A stretch of DNA of 17,200 nucleotides from Nitrospirales bacterium (GCA_021604265.1 BQIY01000008.1:1-17200); one strand, 5' to 3'. Positions 1-7,505 are shown, counted from the stretch's first letter. A program made the numbers and translations. Notes: generated by a model from the letters alone, not told the origin.

Positions 1-1313
1 CCTAAAACGACTTCATCGCCAATTTCAGGAAGAAAAAACGTCCCACGTGTATCTCCGGCATCGAGAGTAGCGACCCGTGCCCAAATGCCTTCTTCCGATG
101 GATCAATCAAGGGAATTCGAACCTGAATACGGTTCTCTCCATCTGGATCTCCTTCCAACGCGGTGACAAGGCCAAGTTGCAGACCCGACACGCCTGGCAA
201 TAGTCCATTGGCCTTGGGTTCTACTATGCGCTGAGCGGATCGACCAAACCATTCAGGGTCCAACCCAAAACTAATATCCGTCTCCCAATTTTTGGCATTA
301 ATTTCATGGCGCACCCCTGAAACTAAGGCATTTCCGGTAAACCGGTCACCAACTCCAGCCAGCTCGATGACATCTCCTGGGGTAATCGCGGCAACCCCTT
401 GAAGCCGAACGCGCCCGCGAACTTTCGCGAACGCGCTTTTCAATCGTTGGGCATCAGCCCAGGCCTGAAGCTCTGAATCTTTGATCTGTCCCGCATGTTT
501 GAGGTGTAGGGCTTCCAGGCCAATGACAGAAGCCAGATCGTCAGAGGCCAGATTTCCTGGGACAACTGCAGAGGCATCGCCACCATCGATTTCCAACATC
601 TCTTGATTTGCGGCATCCCACGCAAACGACTGCACGCCCGAAAATTGATCACGTGCATCGGTAACCGCTTCAAAGTCAAGCAGGTTTCCTCCGTAGGTCA
701 GCGACAAAACTGGCTCTTTGCTAGCATCGGGGCCGGCAACAACGAACTTCCCATCTTGTGTCACCACAAACTTCCCGTTGGCTTCAGCCCGGGTAATAAG
801 AAAATCCCAATCTGTGGAATAGAACTGGACCATTTGTGGATGCATTACATCAGTTGGGTGAACATCCACGTCCAATCCAGCCTTGCCGGCAAGTTCTTCG
901 ATCACATCTGAATCCGTGAGTTCATAGTAATATTTGCTCTTCCGGCCAACCGTAAGCTTCACGGCAGCATCACGGCACTCAACTCGCAACACAGATGGTT
1001 TCTTCTGATAGACCCGAAGGCCATGCCGAATAATGATCCCCTTAAAGACTTTCTCTTCATCACCGTGATATCCAGCAAAAATTTCAATTTCTTTCCCTGG
1101 GATAAATTCTTCAGCATTACTGACTTTAAAGTTTTCGGTGGCCGGGTCTCCATCCAGAATCATCACATCAGCTGAAGCCACACGATTAACACTTCGCTGA
1201 ACGATGACCGTCTGGACTTGATATTCTCCACTGATTTGTTGACCATCTACATTGATCTTAAACGTCGGTCGATCTGCAGGTGCAGAGGTGGGAATTTTTC
1301 GATCGTCAGCCAT
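1..1313 (-). CDS. eCIS spike/baseplate protein, Afp8/VgrG-like (3' end beyond window)
   Basis: The reading frame is open from the ATG at 1313 to the left edge (437 codons), so the C-terminus lies outside the window. The start reads MADDRKIPTSAPADRPTF, and a GGTGA ribosome-binding sequence sits just upstream, 18 bp after the LysM gene. Residues about 15-370 look like the gp27/VgrG-type hub, with motifs such as VLRVECRDAAVKLTVGRKS and QFYSTDWDFLITRAEANGK. From about residue 373 (GLQLGLVTALEGDPDGENRI, then IWARVATLDAG) it enters the gp5-type OB fold, with FLPEIGDEVV at the edge. Known family role: a trimeric central spike/hub closing the tube and carrying the tip or cargo. Its position after the LysM gene matches afp8 in the Serratia anti-feeding prophage. 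A type VI VgrG is possible in isolation, but the neighbours are eCIS genes. Confidence 0.9.
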   Translation of the reverse strand, partial: MADDRKIPTSAPADRPTFKINVDGQQISGEYQVQTVIVQRSVNRVASADVMILDGDPATENFKVSNAEEFIPGKEIEIFAGYHGDEEKVFKGIIIRHGLRVYQKKPSVLRVECRDAAVKLTVGRKSKYYYELTDSDVIEELAGKAGLDVDVHPTDVMHPQMVQFYSTDWDFLITRAEANGKFVVTQDGKFVVAGPDASKEPVLSLTYGGNLLDFEAVTDARDQFSGVQSFAWDAANQEMLEIDGGDASAVVPGNLASDDLASVIGLEALHLKHAGQIKDSELQAWADAQRLKSAFAKVRGRVRLQGVAAITPGDVIELAGVGDRFTGNALVSGVRHEINAKNWETDISFGLDPEWFGRSAQRIVEPKANGLLPGVSGLQLGLVTALEGDPDGENRIQVRIPLIDPSEEGIWARVATLDAGDTRGTFFLPEIGDEVVL

Positions 1314-1331
1314 AACACGTCACCATTAATC

Positions 1332-2009
1332 CTAAGCAGGCTTCGCCAAATCCTTAATCGGCGGAAACGCCAATCGTTGCCCAAGTCCCAGGCGACGATA
1401 ATTCTTCAAGTTGTTAAACTCCGCCACTTGCCAATAGCGGGATGCGTCGCCGTAATACTTGTGCGCAAGAAGCGAGAGATGTTCGCCAGCTTTCACTTCA
1501 TGCACATGCGTTAAGTCAGGTGAACTTTTCCGCTCCTCCGCGACACGCAGCGTATCATCAATATTTTCCGCAAAAGTCGCTTTCACTTTGGCTCGTACCG
1601 GATACCCATCCGGTTGAAACAAGGTGTAGGTCATCTCTGCGTTTTTCAGTACACATTTGGAGAGCAGCGAACCCCATGACAACTTTAAATATTTAGGGCG
1701 ATGGATCTCACCATCATGTTTACCCGTCACCGTGAGAAATTGGTCCACCGTCTCCACAACATCATTTTTTTCCGTTGCCGTACCAGTCCCATCAAACAAA
1801 AATTCAAAGGTATATTCCTGTGGTTTCACATTGCCAAAGACTTGAGGACTCCCGGTATCCCCTTGGCCTTGACGGTCTTGATACTCCACTTCATACTTTT
1901 GAGTGTATGTCGTGGGATTGAACATCACCGTAAAAGTATCTGCCGGCGACCCGGAATAATCCGCTTCCGTATACGCTTCAATCAGCATTTTTTTGAGTTC
2001 ACCAGTCAT
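1332..2009 (-). CDS. eCIS LysM baseplate protein, Afp7-like
   Basis: This 225-residue protein has an N-terminal contractile-injection-system tube/baseplate domain (about residues 5-155; note FTVMFNPTTYTQKYEVEYQ near the start and EYTFEFLFDGTGT). A single C-terminal LysM module follows at about 169-217 (HEVKAGEHLSLLAHKYYGD through LGLGQRLAFPPI). In this family, comparable to phage T4 gp53 and Afp7, the LysM fold serves as an assembly clip between inner tube and baseplate rather than for cell-wall attack. The ATG directly follows the stop codon of the small upstream gene with no gap and has little ribosome-binding sequence of its own, so translational coupling is likely. The Afp8-like spike gene follows 18 bp downstream. 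Confidence 0.9.
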   Translation of the reverse strand: MTGELKKMLIEAYTEADYSGSPADTFTVMFNPTTYTQKYEVEYQDRQGQGDTGSPQVFGNVKPQEYTFEFLFDGTGTATEKNDVVETVDQFLTVTGKHDGEIHRPKYLKLSWGSLLSKCVLKNAEMTYTLFQPDGYPVRAKVKATFAENIDDTLRVAEERKSSPDLTHVHEVKAGEHLSLLAHKYYGDASRYWQVAEFNNLKNYRRLGLGQRLAFPPIKDLAKPA

Positions 2010-2171
2010 TTATCGTTCGCGCTGCCGTTCTATAATGGTTAAGACCTGTTCCACACATTCCGAAATCATTTCTTCATTCGAATGTTGACCTTTACCTGGG
2101 CTTCCTTGCCCTTCTCCACCTTTCGAATCGATTGAAGCACGAATGACTAGTTCCTTTATCTCAATGGGCAT
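2010..2171 (-). CDS. Small eCIS protein, Afp6/DUF5908-like
   Basis: This 53-residue ORF is too short for most gene callers. It starts MPIEIKELVIRASIDSK, has a Gly/Ser-rich middle, and ends in a helix-forming segment (EEMISECVEQVLTIIERQRER). The opening motif MPIEIKELVI(K/R) is typical of the DUF5908 family found in eCIS loci between the second tube gene and the LysM gene, the place of afp6. It sits 3 bp after the tube gene with an AAAGGGA ribosome-binding site inside that gene's end, and its TAA abuts the next ATG. This tight packing on both sides supports it as a real gene. Its function is not established; an assembly or chaperone-like role is only inference. Confidence 0.85.
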   Translation of the reverse strand: MPIEIKELVIRASIDSKGGEGQGSPGKGQHSNEEMISECVEQVLTIIERQRER

Positions 2172-2174
2172 CAG

Positions 2175-2606
2175 CTATCCCTTTCTGAATCGGCGATAGG
2201 CCAACTCCACTGACTCAATGGCCAAGGCATTATCTTGTGCTTTTAAATCCGAGAGAGACCATTTCACAGGATAGGCCCCTAAGAAATTCCAAGTAACTAA
2301 CGGCTCATGTTCTTGATTGAGCAAGATCACCGAAACATCTCGCGGTTCGAATTGAAAATTTTCTACAGCATCCCGAATCCAATCCCGCACTTCAGAGCCC
2401 GTGACCAATCCTCGTTTCAAGACAAGATTCCCATACTTCGCTCCCGTTGGAAGTTTATGGGCATATTCGTTGAGCCCGCCTTCTCGGAATTCCTCAGTGC
2501 TGATTTCAGCACTGAGCCCTGTCACTTCTTGAAAACGGATATCCTGATCTTCCGAGGAGAGACCAATTTCCACTTTAAAGTGAAAGACCACTGGGAAATC
2601 GTGCAT
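2175..2606 (-). CDS. eCIS inner tube protein, Afp5-like
   Basis: This 143-residue protein belongs to the T4 gp19-like tail-tube family. It opens FPVVFHFKVEIG and carries FQEVTGLSAEISTEEFREGG, AKYGNLVLKRGL and a C-terminal ESVELAYRRF strand. The acidic EVTGL segment and KYGNLVLKRG are the family hallmarks. The longer first loop (LSSEDQDI) and position just before the DUF5908-like gene match the Afp5/Pvc5 class, which forms the first ring joining tube to baseplate. The start is supported by GGAG seven bases upstream of the ATG. It lies 53 bp after the Afp1-like tube gene, and the two proteins share the same fold but are clearly diverged paralogues. Confidence 0.92.
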   Translation of the reverse strand: MHDFPVVFHFKVEIGLSSEDQDIRFQEVTGLSAEISTEEFREGGLNEYAHKLPTGAKYGNLVLKRGLVTGSEVRDWIRDAVENFQFEPRDVSVILLNQEHEPLVTWNFLGAYPVKWSLSDLKAQDNALAIESVELAYRRFRKG

Positions 2607-2659
2607 CGATTGACTCCAACACTGAAGCTAGAGGAGCAACGGTCGGATAGAGTACGCCT

Positions 2660-3088
2660 CTACCCGTTCTCGATCTCAATCCCTTCATGCGCGATTTCCA
2701 ATGTTTCTATCGCGGCTTCATTCCCATTGGCTTTCAAATCCGGGGAAGTAATTTTCGTCGGCCAAGCATTGACAATTTTCCATGTCATGACTGGCGCATG
2801 TTCTTCATTCATCAAGCTGATAATGATGTCCCGGCGCTCAACTTTATTGAGTTTGATGGTTTTAAGCCACTCTTGATACTCATTGTCTCCCGCAAAGACG
2901 CCACGCTTTAGCGTAATGTTGCCGTACTTTTTCATTCCCGGCATTTTGACGACTGAAAACTCAGGACTGAGCCCATCTCGATACTCGATGGGTTGCACTT
3001 CAATGTTCATTCCCGTGACTTCTGAAAACGCCAATTGCGTTCCACCCCAATCGACTTGAAAGTGAAAAACTGGTAATGGATAAGGCAT
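2660..3088 (-). CDS. eCIS major inner tube protein, Afp1-like
   Basis: This 142-residue gp19-fold tube protein runs YPLPVFHFQVDWGG at the N-terminus, then FSEVTGMNIEVQPIEYRDG, MPGMKKYGNITLKRGVF and IETLEIAHEGIEIENG at the end, a near-textbook match to Afp1/Pvc1-type Hcp-like tube subunits that stack as hexamers to form the payload conduit. A strong GGAGG (complement at 3098-3102) precedes the ATG by nine bases, consistent with the high expression needed for a stacked subunit. It follows the sheath gene after 79 bp, enough room for an internal promoter or processing site. The Afp1-like tube coming after the single sheath gene, rather than opening the operon as afp1 does, is a rearrangement relative to the Serratia locus. 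Confidence 0.95.
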   Translation of the reverse strand: MPYPLPVFHFQVDWGGTQLAFSEVTGMNIEVQPIEYRDGLSPEFSVVKMPGMKKYGNITLKRGVFAGDNEYQEWLKTIKLNKVERRDIIISLMNEEHAPVMTWKIVNAWPTKITSPDLKANGNEAAIETLEIAHEGIEIENG

Positions 3089-3167
3089 AAGGTTAATCCT
3101 CCGTCAGATGTATGGCATGTAGGTACTTCTCAGTATCATGGCCATAATGGGTTGAAAGCAATTTAGC

Positions 3168-5168
3168 CTAGGATTCCTGCATCTTGTGTGAGAACTTTAA
3201 GATGATGAACTCGGCTGGGCGGACGACAGCCATGCCGATTTCAACAATAAGACGTCCCTCCAAAATGTCTTGCGCCGTCATCGTCTCACCCAACCCGATC
3301 TTCACAAAAAAAGCATCCTCTGGCACAGCTCCGGCCAATGCCCCCTCACGCCATTTTTGGATAAGATAATTGTCAATCATACTTTTGACTTTGGTCCATA
3401 GTGGAGCAGAATTAGGTTCAAAAACTGCCCAGGCAGTTGACTTTTTCACAGACTCTTCAACCATGTTGAAGAACCGTCGAACCGGAACATATCGCCATTC
3501 ATTATCGTTGCCGGCCAACGTTCTCGCCCCCCAAATAATGGCTGCCCCTCGCCCCGCGAATGAACGAATCGCATTGACTGATTTTCCACCGTTGACATCC
3601 ACGTTGAGATCTTCCTGATCAAAGAAGTCGATGGGTTCCATGGGTCCGCGAATCGCATTGAGGCTTACGTTTGCCGGAGCCTTCCAAACGCCACGAGTCC
3701 GATCCACGAAGGCATACACACCAACCACCGGTCCACTCGGAGGCACTTTGGAAAAATCCTTTTTAATATGTTCGACAATGTTGGAGATTATAGAATGCCC
3801 TTGATACATGCTCCGTTGAGCAAGATCTCCATGAGTATTGGCCGCATCAACCATGTCGGCAACAAACTCGTTGAGTCCATCGAAGATTCTGTCAACATCA
3901 CCGGCTATCGCCAAGGCAGTATTATGGACACCTAGACCTCCCGCAGCATAGTCGGTAGAACTTCCTGATATCTCATCAACCGCTGCATTATCATTGTCGG
4001 AGTCATACTCCGCGAGCCATCCCGTGTCATCGAAAACCCCAGGCCCGTACTCAGCATTGACTGCGGTATTGTCTCTGCCTGTTTGAGCTTGCACGCTCGT
4101 GTTTTTTTCCAGTTGTATCAAGTCGTGGACAGCAGTCTTTAATTTGTCAAGGGCATATGTATTGAGATCTCGTTTTAGGTTTAGCCCTTGAAGTGCAGTT
4201 TGCCAGTCGGGAACGTCAACCGCTACCGACATGACATACGCGATCAATGCCGTTAAGGCTGCCGGCGCACCCGCATTATCGGACCCAGATACTGCATTTC
4301 GCAGGCTCGCATAACGATCCTTGAGCGTTGGGAATGATGAGGTTTGTAAATTGCCTATTCTGGTCGAAAGCGTACTCTTGTCGGTAATAGCCGTATTGGC
4401 CATAGTGACGAGCGCATTTTTGTCACTATCCGACGTGACCGTTTCCAGATCAATCACAGCATTCATTCCGTCACGAACATTACTTCGGAAAATACTGAAA
4501 TCAACCGTCTTACTATATGAGGTATACAACCATGGAGTGTAAGCAGCCCCGTACTTGAGATTGTTGATGCCAATGTTATTCCGGAAAGCATCAATGCTCT
4601 CTTGGAACGTCCGGCTCGTCACGTTTTCTTTCACGTCAAAGACAGCCACACGATCTTGGAGATCTCCGCACTGTGAGAGAGCACGCTGTTGCAATGTAGC
4701 AAACTGGCTTTCGTCCGTGAGAAGCACAGCATCGGGAAATAACAGAATAGTCGGTTCATCATATTTTTTGACAGCATCGATCCCGCCTTGTAAGACTTGG
4801 CTTGTCACGGAGGACACTCCATAGTTGCCCACCGACGCGATGTAACAGGCTCCTCCACCGTTATCAAAAAAGAGCCGTAAGCTTTCGTAGAGATAAAAAC
4901 GTTTTGTGACAGTCGTGGAAGTCACCGCATAGTTGTTCGCGGGATCGACGACGACGTTGATTGACGTGACAGCGAATTCCCCACCAAACAACTCGTGATA
5001 TTCCAATAATGAAGAAATTCTTGTTGGAATATTCGTAAGGTTTTGCCCCTTTCGTTCTGCTTTTTCCGTATAGCCAATAAAGGCAGGAATCGCCGTCGCG
5101 ACTTCGGCTACAGATGGGGGAAACAACGAAATCTCTTTGACGTAGACCCCTGGTGTTTTGTAAGCCAT
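3168..5168 (-). CDS. eCIS contractile tail sheath protein, with large inserted domain
   Basis: This 666-residue phage-tail-sheath protein forms the contractile outer sleeve that drives the tube into the target. The N-terminal MAYKTPGVYVKEIS and the block to about residue 215 (GACYIASVGNYG, KYGAAYTPWL) are the conserved first half. The second half resumes at about 476 (PPSGPVVGVYAFVDRTRGVW, KAPANVSLN) and ends with the handshake-forming C-terminus (GRLIVEIGMAVVRPAEFII). Between them, roughly residues 216-475 form an insertion of Ala/Thr/Asp-rich helical sequence; eCIS sheaths usually bridge this point with a few dozen residues. AGGGAGAGGG precedes the ATG. Only one sheath gene is visible, whereas Afp has three, so contraction and any surface decoration must rest on this protein. 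Confidence 0.95.
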   Translation of the reverse strand: MAYKTPGVYVKEISLFPPSVAEVATAIPAFIGYTEKAERKGQNLTNIPTRISSLLEYHELFGGEFAVTSINVVVDPANNYAVTSTTVTKRFYLYESLRLFFDNGGGACYIASVGNYGVSSVTSQVLQGGIDAVKKYDEPTILLFPDAVLLTDESQFATLQQRALSQCGDLQDRVAVFDVKENVTSRTFQESIDAFRNNIGINNLKYGAAYTPWLYTSYSKTVDFSIFRSNVRDGMNAVIDLETVTSDSDKNALVTMANTAITDKSTLSTRIGNLQTSSFPTLKDRYASLRNAVSGSDNAGAPAALTALIAYVMSVAVDVPDWQTALQGLNLKRDLNTYALDKLKTAVHDLIQLEKNTSVQAQTGRDNTAVNAEYGPGVFDDTGWLAEYDSDNDNAAVDEISGSSTDYAAGGLGVHNTALAIAGDVDRIFDGLNEFVADMVDAANTHGDLAQRSMYQGHSIISNIVEHIKKDFSKVPPSGPVVGVYAFVDRTRGVWKAPANVSLNAIRGPMEPIDFFDQEDLNVDVNGGKSVNAIRSFAGRGAAIIWGARTLAGNDNEWRYVPVRRFFNMVEESVKKSTAWAVFEPNSAPLWTKVKSMIDNYLIQKWREGALAGAVPEDAFFVKIGLGETMTAQDILEGRLIVEIGMAVVRPAEFIILKFSHKMQES

Positions 5169-5310
5169 AGTTCACCCTCTCCCTGGTTGAGCAGTTTGTT
5201 GACCCTGAGACAAAACCGCAGTGTTCAACAGCCTGCTTGCTGGTTGGTTGACCTTGATCACGTGACGAAATGATGTAGAATAAAAAATTTTCAGGTCATT
5301 CATCGTGTTT
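5169..5310. other. Gap between sheath gene and upstream eCIS gene
   Basis: This is the longest gap inside the operon. It holds two copies of TTGACCYTGA about 38 bp apart (near 5210 and 5248) and the palindrome TCACGTGA at 5258-5265. On the coding (minus) strand the stretch just after the upstream gene ends in a T-rich run without a GC-rich stem. It could carry an internal promoter or control element for the sheath and tube genes, but I see no clear promoter. Confidence 0.35.
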
Positions 5311-6393
5311 CTAGACATAAACATATAGATCCGACATGAAACTATCTGCCGTTAGTCCTTCCTGAAGCACAGTGGTTAATTGCGGACTCGGGAGGTTTCT
5401 GATCGTGTTCCCATTCTGTTGAAGCAAAACCGTTCGTGGGACTTCCCTCAAGGACTCTGCGCTAACGGCGGTGAAGACCGCTCGATCTGCACCCGTCACT
5501 TTTGTAAAGGTCAGATCGCCGGCAACATTGAGTTCATTGAGTGGCACACTGTTGGTGGTGTACTTTTTGATTACGTTATACCGCCACGTGGTCGAACGAG
5601 CTTCAAACTGAATGTGATAGGGTGCGAGGCCGGTAAGTTGGTCGCCATTAAGAAAACGGTAATCACCTGGTACCAGATCCGTATTATTCGGCGTGAGCTC
5701 ATCGGTCCGATTAAAAATCTCTATGACACCGAACGGTCGAGTCAGGGACTGTTCGGGATCAAAGTAGATCGGCTGACTGCCGCCATGATTGTCGGTCACA
5801 AGATAGCGACCAGGTACTATCTTGGGAATTTCTGTCAAAAGGAGTCGATGTTCGGACATCGTTTCTCCAAAAGGATGGGAAAAGGAAGTCGTGTGGATAA
5901 CATTCCCAAAGAGATCCTGAACTTCAAGCGTTGCAGCATTGACCGAGAACGCAAAATGATGCGTGTACACCTCTCCTGACACCCATTGAATCGCTCCCCC
6001 CACGCGTTGGGTTGCAACGCTGTCCCCAAGATGCAGACGTCCACTCGCTTGATCATCATGAAGGTTGTTGAAGTAAAAGACACTTTTACCAGGCTGATGA
6101 GTCGGCAACTGAGACACATTGAGAACATAGGAGTTTTTGGTATACAGAAGGAACGTTAAGCTCACGGTTTCACCGTCGAGCAACCGAAGAAGTTGCAGGG
6201 GATCACTGCCCGGTTCGATCTCAGCATACACGGAAAAGCCATCAGCACTTTGTCGAAAGAGATACCCATAATGCTTGAGCAGTCGCTCGGTCATTGGATT
6301 AGGCACGACAGTAAAATCCTTCGTACTTTCTCCACTCTGATAGAACGAATGACGAAGCCGAACCTGAAATAATGGTTTGTAGATTATTCTCAT
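5311..6393 (-). CDS. Unrecognised beta-rich eCIS protein, 360 residues
   Basis: I do not recognise a named family. The protein starts MRIIYKPLFQVRLRHSFYQ and carries TVVPNPMTERLLKHYGYLFR. From about residue 70 on it is dominated by alternating hydrophobic/polar strands (VSLTFLLYTKNSYVLNV, HHFAFSVNAATLEVQDLFG) with no transmembrane segment, signal peptide or enzyme motif. It sits 5 bp after the DUF4255 gene and before the sheath gene, so it is co-transcribed with structural parts. The composition suggests a structural protein with several beta-sandwich modules. A cap-adaptor, collar or tail-assembly role is an inference from position between tail terminator and sheath; an accessory fibre-like role cannot be excluded. 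Confidence 0.85.
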   Translation of the reverse strand: MRIIYKPLFQVRLRHSFYQSGESTKDFTVVPNPMTERLLKHYGYLFRQSADGFSVYAEIEPGSDPLQLLRLLDGETVSLTFLLYTKNSYVLNVSQLPTHQPGKSVFYFNNLHDDQASGRLHLGDSVATQRVGGAIQWVSGEVYTHHFAFSVNAATLEVQDLFGNVIHTTSFSHPFGETMSEHRLLLTEIPKIVPGRYLVTDNHGGSQPIYFDPEQSLTRPFGVIEIFNRTDELTPNNTDLVPGDYRFLNGDQLTGLAPYHIQFEARSTTWRYNVIKKYTTNSVPLNELNVAGDLTFTKVTGADRAVFTAVSAESLREVPRTVLLQQNGNTIRNLPSPQLTTVLQEGLTADSFMSDLYVYV

Positions 6394-6398
6394 TGGGC

Positions 6399-6968
6399 TT
6401 ATTCGTTGATTAAGATCTCTTCAATTGGCGGCACCTCAGCTTCAATTTGCTCATCTCGAATATCAATTAACCCAACCTTATACATCACCGATGGCATATA
6501 TTTAGCGCCCAACGTTCCCCAAAGATGATTTTGTTGCTCAAAGCTAGGAGAAAAAAGATCGAACAACATTCGGCCCTCTTGAATCGATAAAGCAGGAATG
6601 GCCGCATAATCAAAGGAATGACGATGCTGAAAAAAACTTATGACCTGCGCCACCGCTTTGAGGGATTCGTCGTAATCAGCAAAATTGGCGACAAAGAGTA
6701 GATAGACATTCACCTTCTTTTCAGGCTGCATGAACTGACTCGTACCATCTGGCCGCTTCTGAAAAGTTTCGACTGATCGATACACATGATCTTCTTCGAT
6801 ATTCACCAACATTACGGCTATCTTATCCCGCGTCCCATTGTTAACTGTCCCTTCGAGGGTAAACAAACTACCGTTGACGACACGACTTTGATCAAGAGCT
6901 GGAGATCGAAGATTGAGATAGGCATTCATTTCACCCACGATATACTGCAACGCCAGATGGATCATCAT
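6399..6968 (-). CDS. eCIS tail terminator/cap protein, DUF4255 (Pvc16/Afp16 N-terminal type)
   Basis: This 189-residue protein matches the DUF4255 family strongly in three blocks: MLVNIEEDHVYRSVET near residue 55, VNVYLLFVANFADYDESLKA near 87, and FEQQNHLWGTLGAKYMPSVM near 145, followed by YKVGLIDI. Known role: the homologues Afp16 and Pvc16 form the hexameric cap that ends sheath and tube polymerisation and fixes particle length. Unlike Afp16, which closes its operon, this gene is near the operon start, as in many environmental eCIS loci. It is shorter than full Afp16 (about 290 residues) and lacks an extended C-terminal part. It begins 6 bp after the small upstream gene and ends 5 bp before the next. 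Confidence 0.93.
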   Translation of the reverse strand: MMIHLALQYIVGEMNAYLNLRSPALDQSRVVNGSLFTLEGTVNNGTRDKIAVMLVNIEEDHVYRSVETFQKRPDGTSQFMQPEKKVNVYLLFVANFADYDESLKAVAQVISFFQHRHSFDYAAIPALSIQEGRMLFDLFSPSFEQQNHLWGTLGAKYMPSVMYKVGLIDIRDEQIEAEVPPIEEILINE

Positions 6969-6974
6969 TGCCCC

Positions 6975-7229
6975 TTAATCTTCATCCTGATCCTTTGAAA
7001 ACTGATCACGACCATAAATGGCCGAACCATCTACCATGACCGTTTTACGAACAATCCCTCGTTGAATCAGTAATCTCAAAGCCGCCTCCACTTCATAAAG
7101 GGCTTGCCGATCAGATTCCTGCGTCAACCACCATCGGGCAATCCCTTCAACATTATCCGCAGCATTGGGATGGCCTAGAAGATAGTCCTCAATCCGACGT
7201 GCTACGTTTTCTACCTCCGGTTTATTCAT
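6975..7229 (-). CDS. Small winged-helix-like protein opening the eCIS operon
   Basis: With the ATG at 7229 this encodes 84 residues beginning MNKPEVENVARRIEDYLLGH, then ADNVEGIARWWLTQ and a helix, turn and beta-hairpin pattern (VEAALRLLIQRGIVRKTVMV, DGSAIYGRD) that reads like a winged helix-turn-helix. The frame stays open to an ATG at 7373, but the added stretch covers the palindrome and candidate promoter upstream and looks non-coding; another ATG at 7247 is only about 9 bp from the predicted transcript start. The preceding sequence has only a weak ribosome-binding site. Small proteins with the ADT(L/A)EGIxRWWL signature occur before DUF4255 genes in eCIS clusters, as I recall. Role unknown; a DNA-binding or assembly-adaptor function is inference. 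Confidence 0.75.
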   Translation of the reverse strand: MNKPEVENVARRIEDYLLGHPNAADNVEGIARWWLTQESDRQALYEVEAALRLLIQRGIVRKTVMVDGSAIYGRDQFSKDQDED

Positions 7230-7266
7230 ACCGAGGAACCGGGTCATGTGCTTCTGTGTACTCAGG

Positions 7267-7282
7267 AGCACATTCAATGCCG
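7267..7282 (-). promoter_or_regulatory. Candidate sigma-54 (-24/-12) promoter for eCIS operon
   Basis: On the minus strand the sequence CGGCATTGAATGTGCT has the invariant GG and GC separated by ten bases and matches GGCA of the -24 box and GCT of the -12 box; mismatches to TGGCACG-N4-TTGCW are at the first T, C6, G7 and T12. Predicted transcription start is near 7256, about 27 bases upstream of the ATG at 7229. A sigma-54 activator gene lies directly upstream. The match is imperfect and unaided by alignment. Confidence 0.4.
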
Positions 7283-7343
7283 AATGGGTTAAGAGAAAGT
7301 AGGCTGTAATTACAGGAGAATTTCGTGATAGATGAAATTGAGT

Positions 7344-7359
7344 GGGGCACCTGTGCCCC
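7344..7359. promoter_or_regulatory. Perfect inverted repeat, candidate activator (enhancer) binding site
   Basis: GGGGCAC and its complement GTGCCCC are separated by two bases. It lies about 62-90 bp upstream of the candidate sigma-54 promoter, the usual place for an NtrC-family dimer site. There is no T-run on either side, so it does not resemble a terminator. A single TGCCCC half-site recurs at 7536-7541. Confidence 0.45.
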
Positions 7360-7405
7360 GCGGATTTTCTCAATCAAGCAGATGTTTTCACTCAAAACCC
7401 GGTTT

Positions 7406-7429
7406 TATAGCGAATCCAAGTAAGTTCCA
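7406..7429 (+). repeat. Dispersed 23-24 bp repeat, copy 1
   Basis: TATAGCGAATCCA followed by AGTAAGTTCCA. A second copy in the same orientation, one base shorter in the middle, sits at 17178-17200. The two share 23 of 24 positions, far beyond chance. This copy lies in the control region between the sigma-54 activator and the eCIS operon. Origin unknown: scar or end of a mobile element, or a shared regulatory site. Confidence 0.75.
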
Positions 7430-7505
7430 GCTGAGGCCTATCAACTAACCCTGCGCAGTTACTCACTTCAAGCCTGCGGAAGTTATTTGAAACGGCTATA
7501 ACGAT

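Noticed and set aside
1..7373. Type VI secretion system or intact myophage instead of an eCIS
   Set aside because: No TssB/TssC, TssJLM or ClpV-type genes and no capsid, terminase, integrase or lysis genes are visible. DUF4255, the DUF5908-like peptide, paired gp19-type tubes and the LysM clip together are an eCIS signature.
7230..7373. Longer N-terminus for the winged-helix-like protein (ATG at 7373)
   Set aside because: The added residues would span the inverted repeat and candidate promoter and look like translated regulatory DNA; the core similarity begins at MNKPEV.
7406..7429. Repeat read on the minus strand as a sigma-54 promoter (TGGAAC then TTGG)
   Set aside because: The GG and following GG/GC spacing is one base short, the -12 GC is absent, and the second copy has a different spacing.
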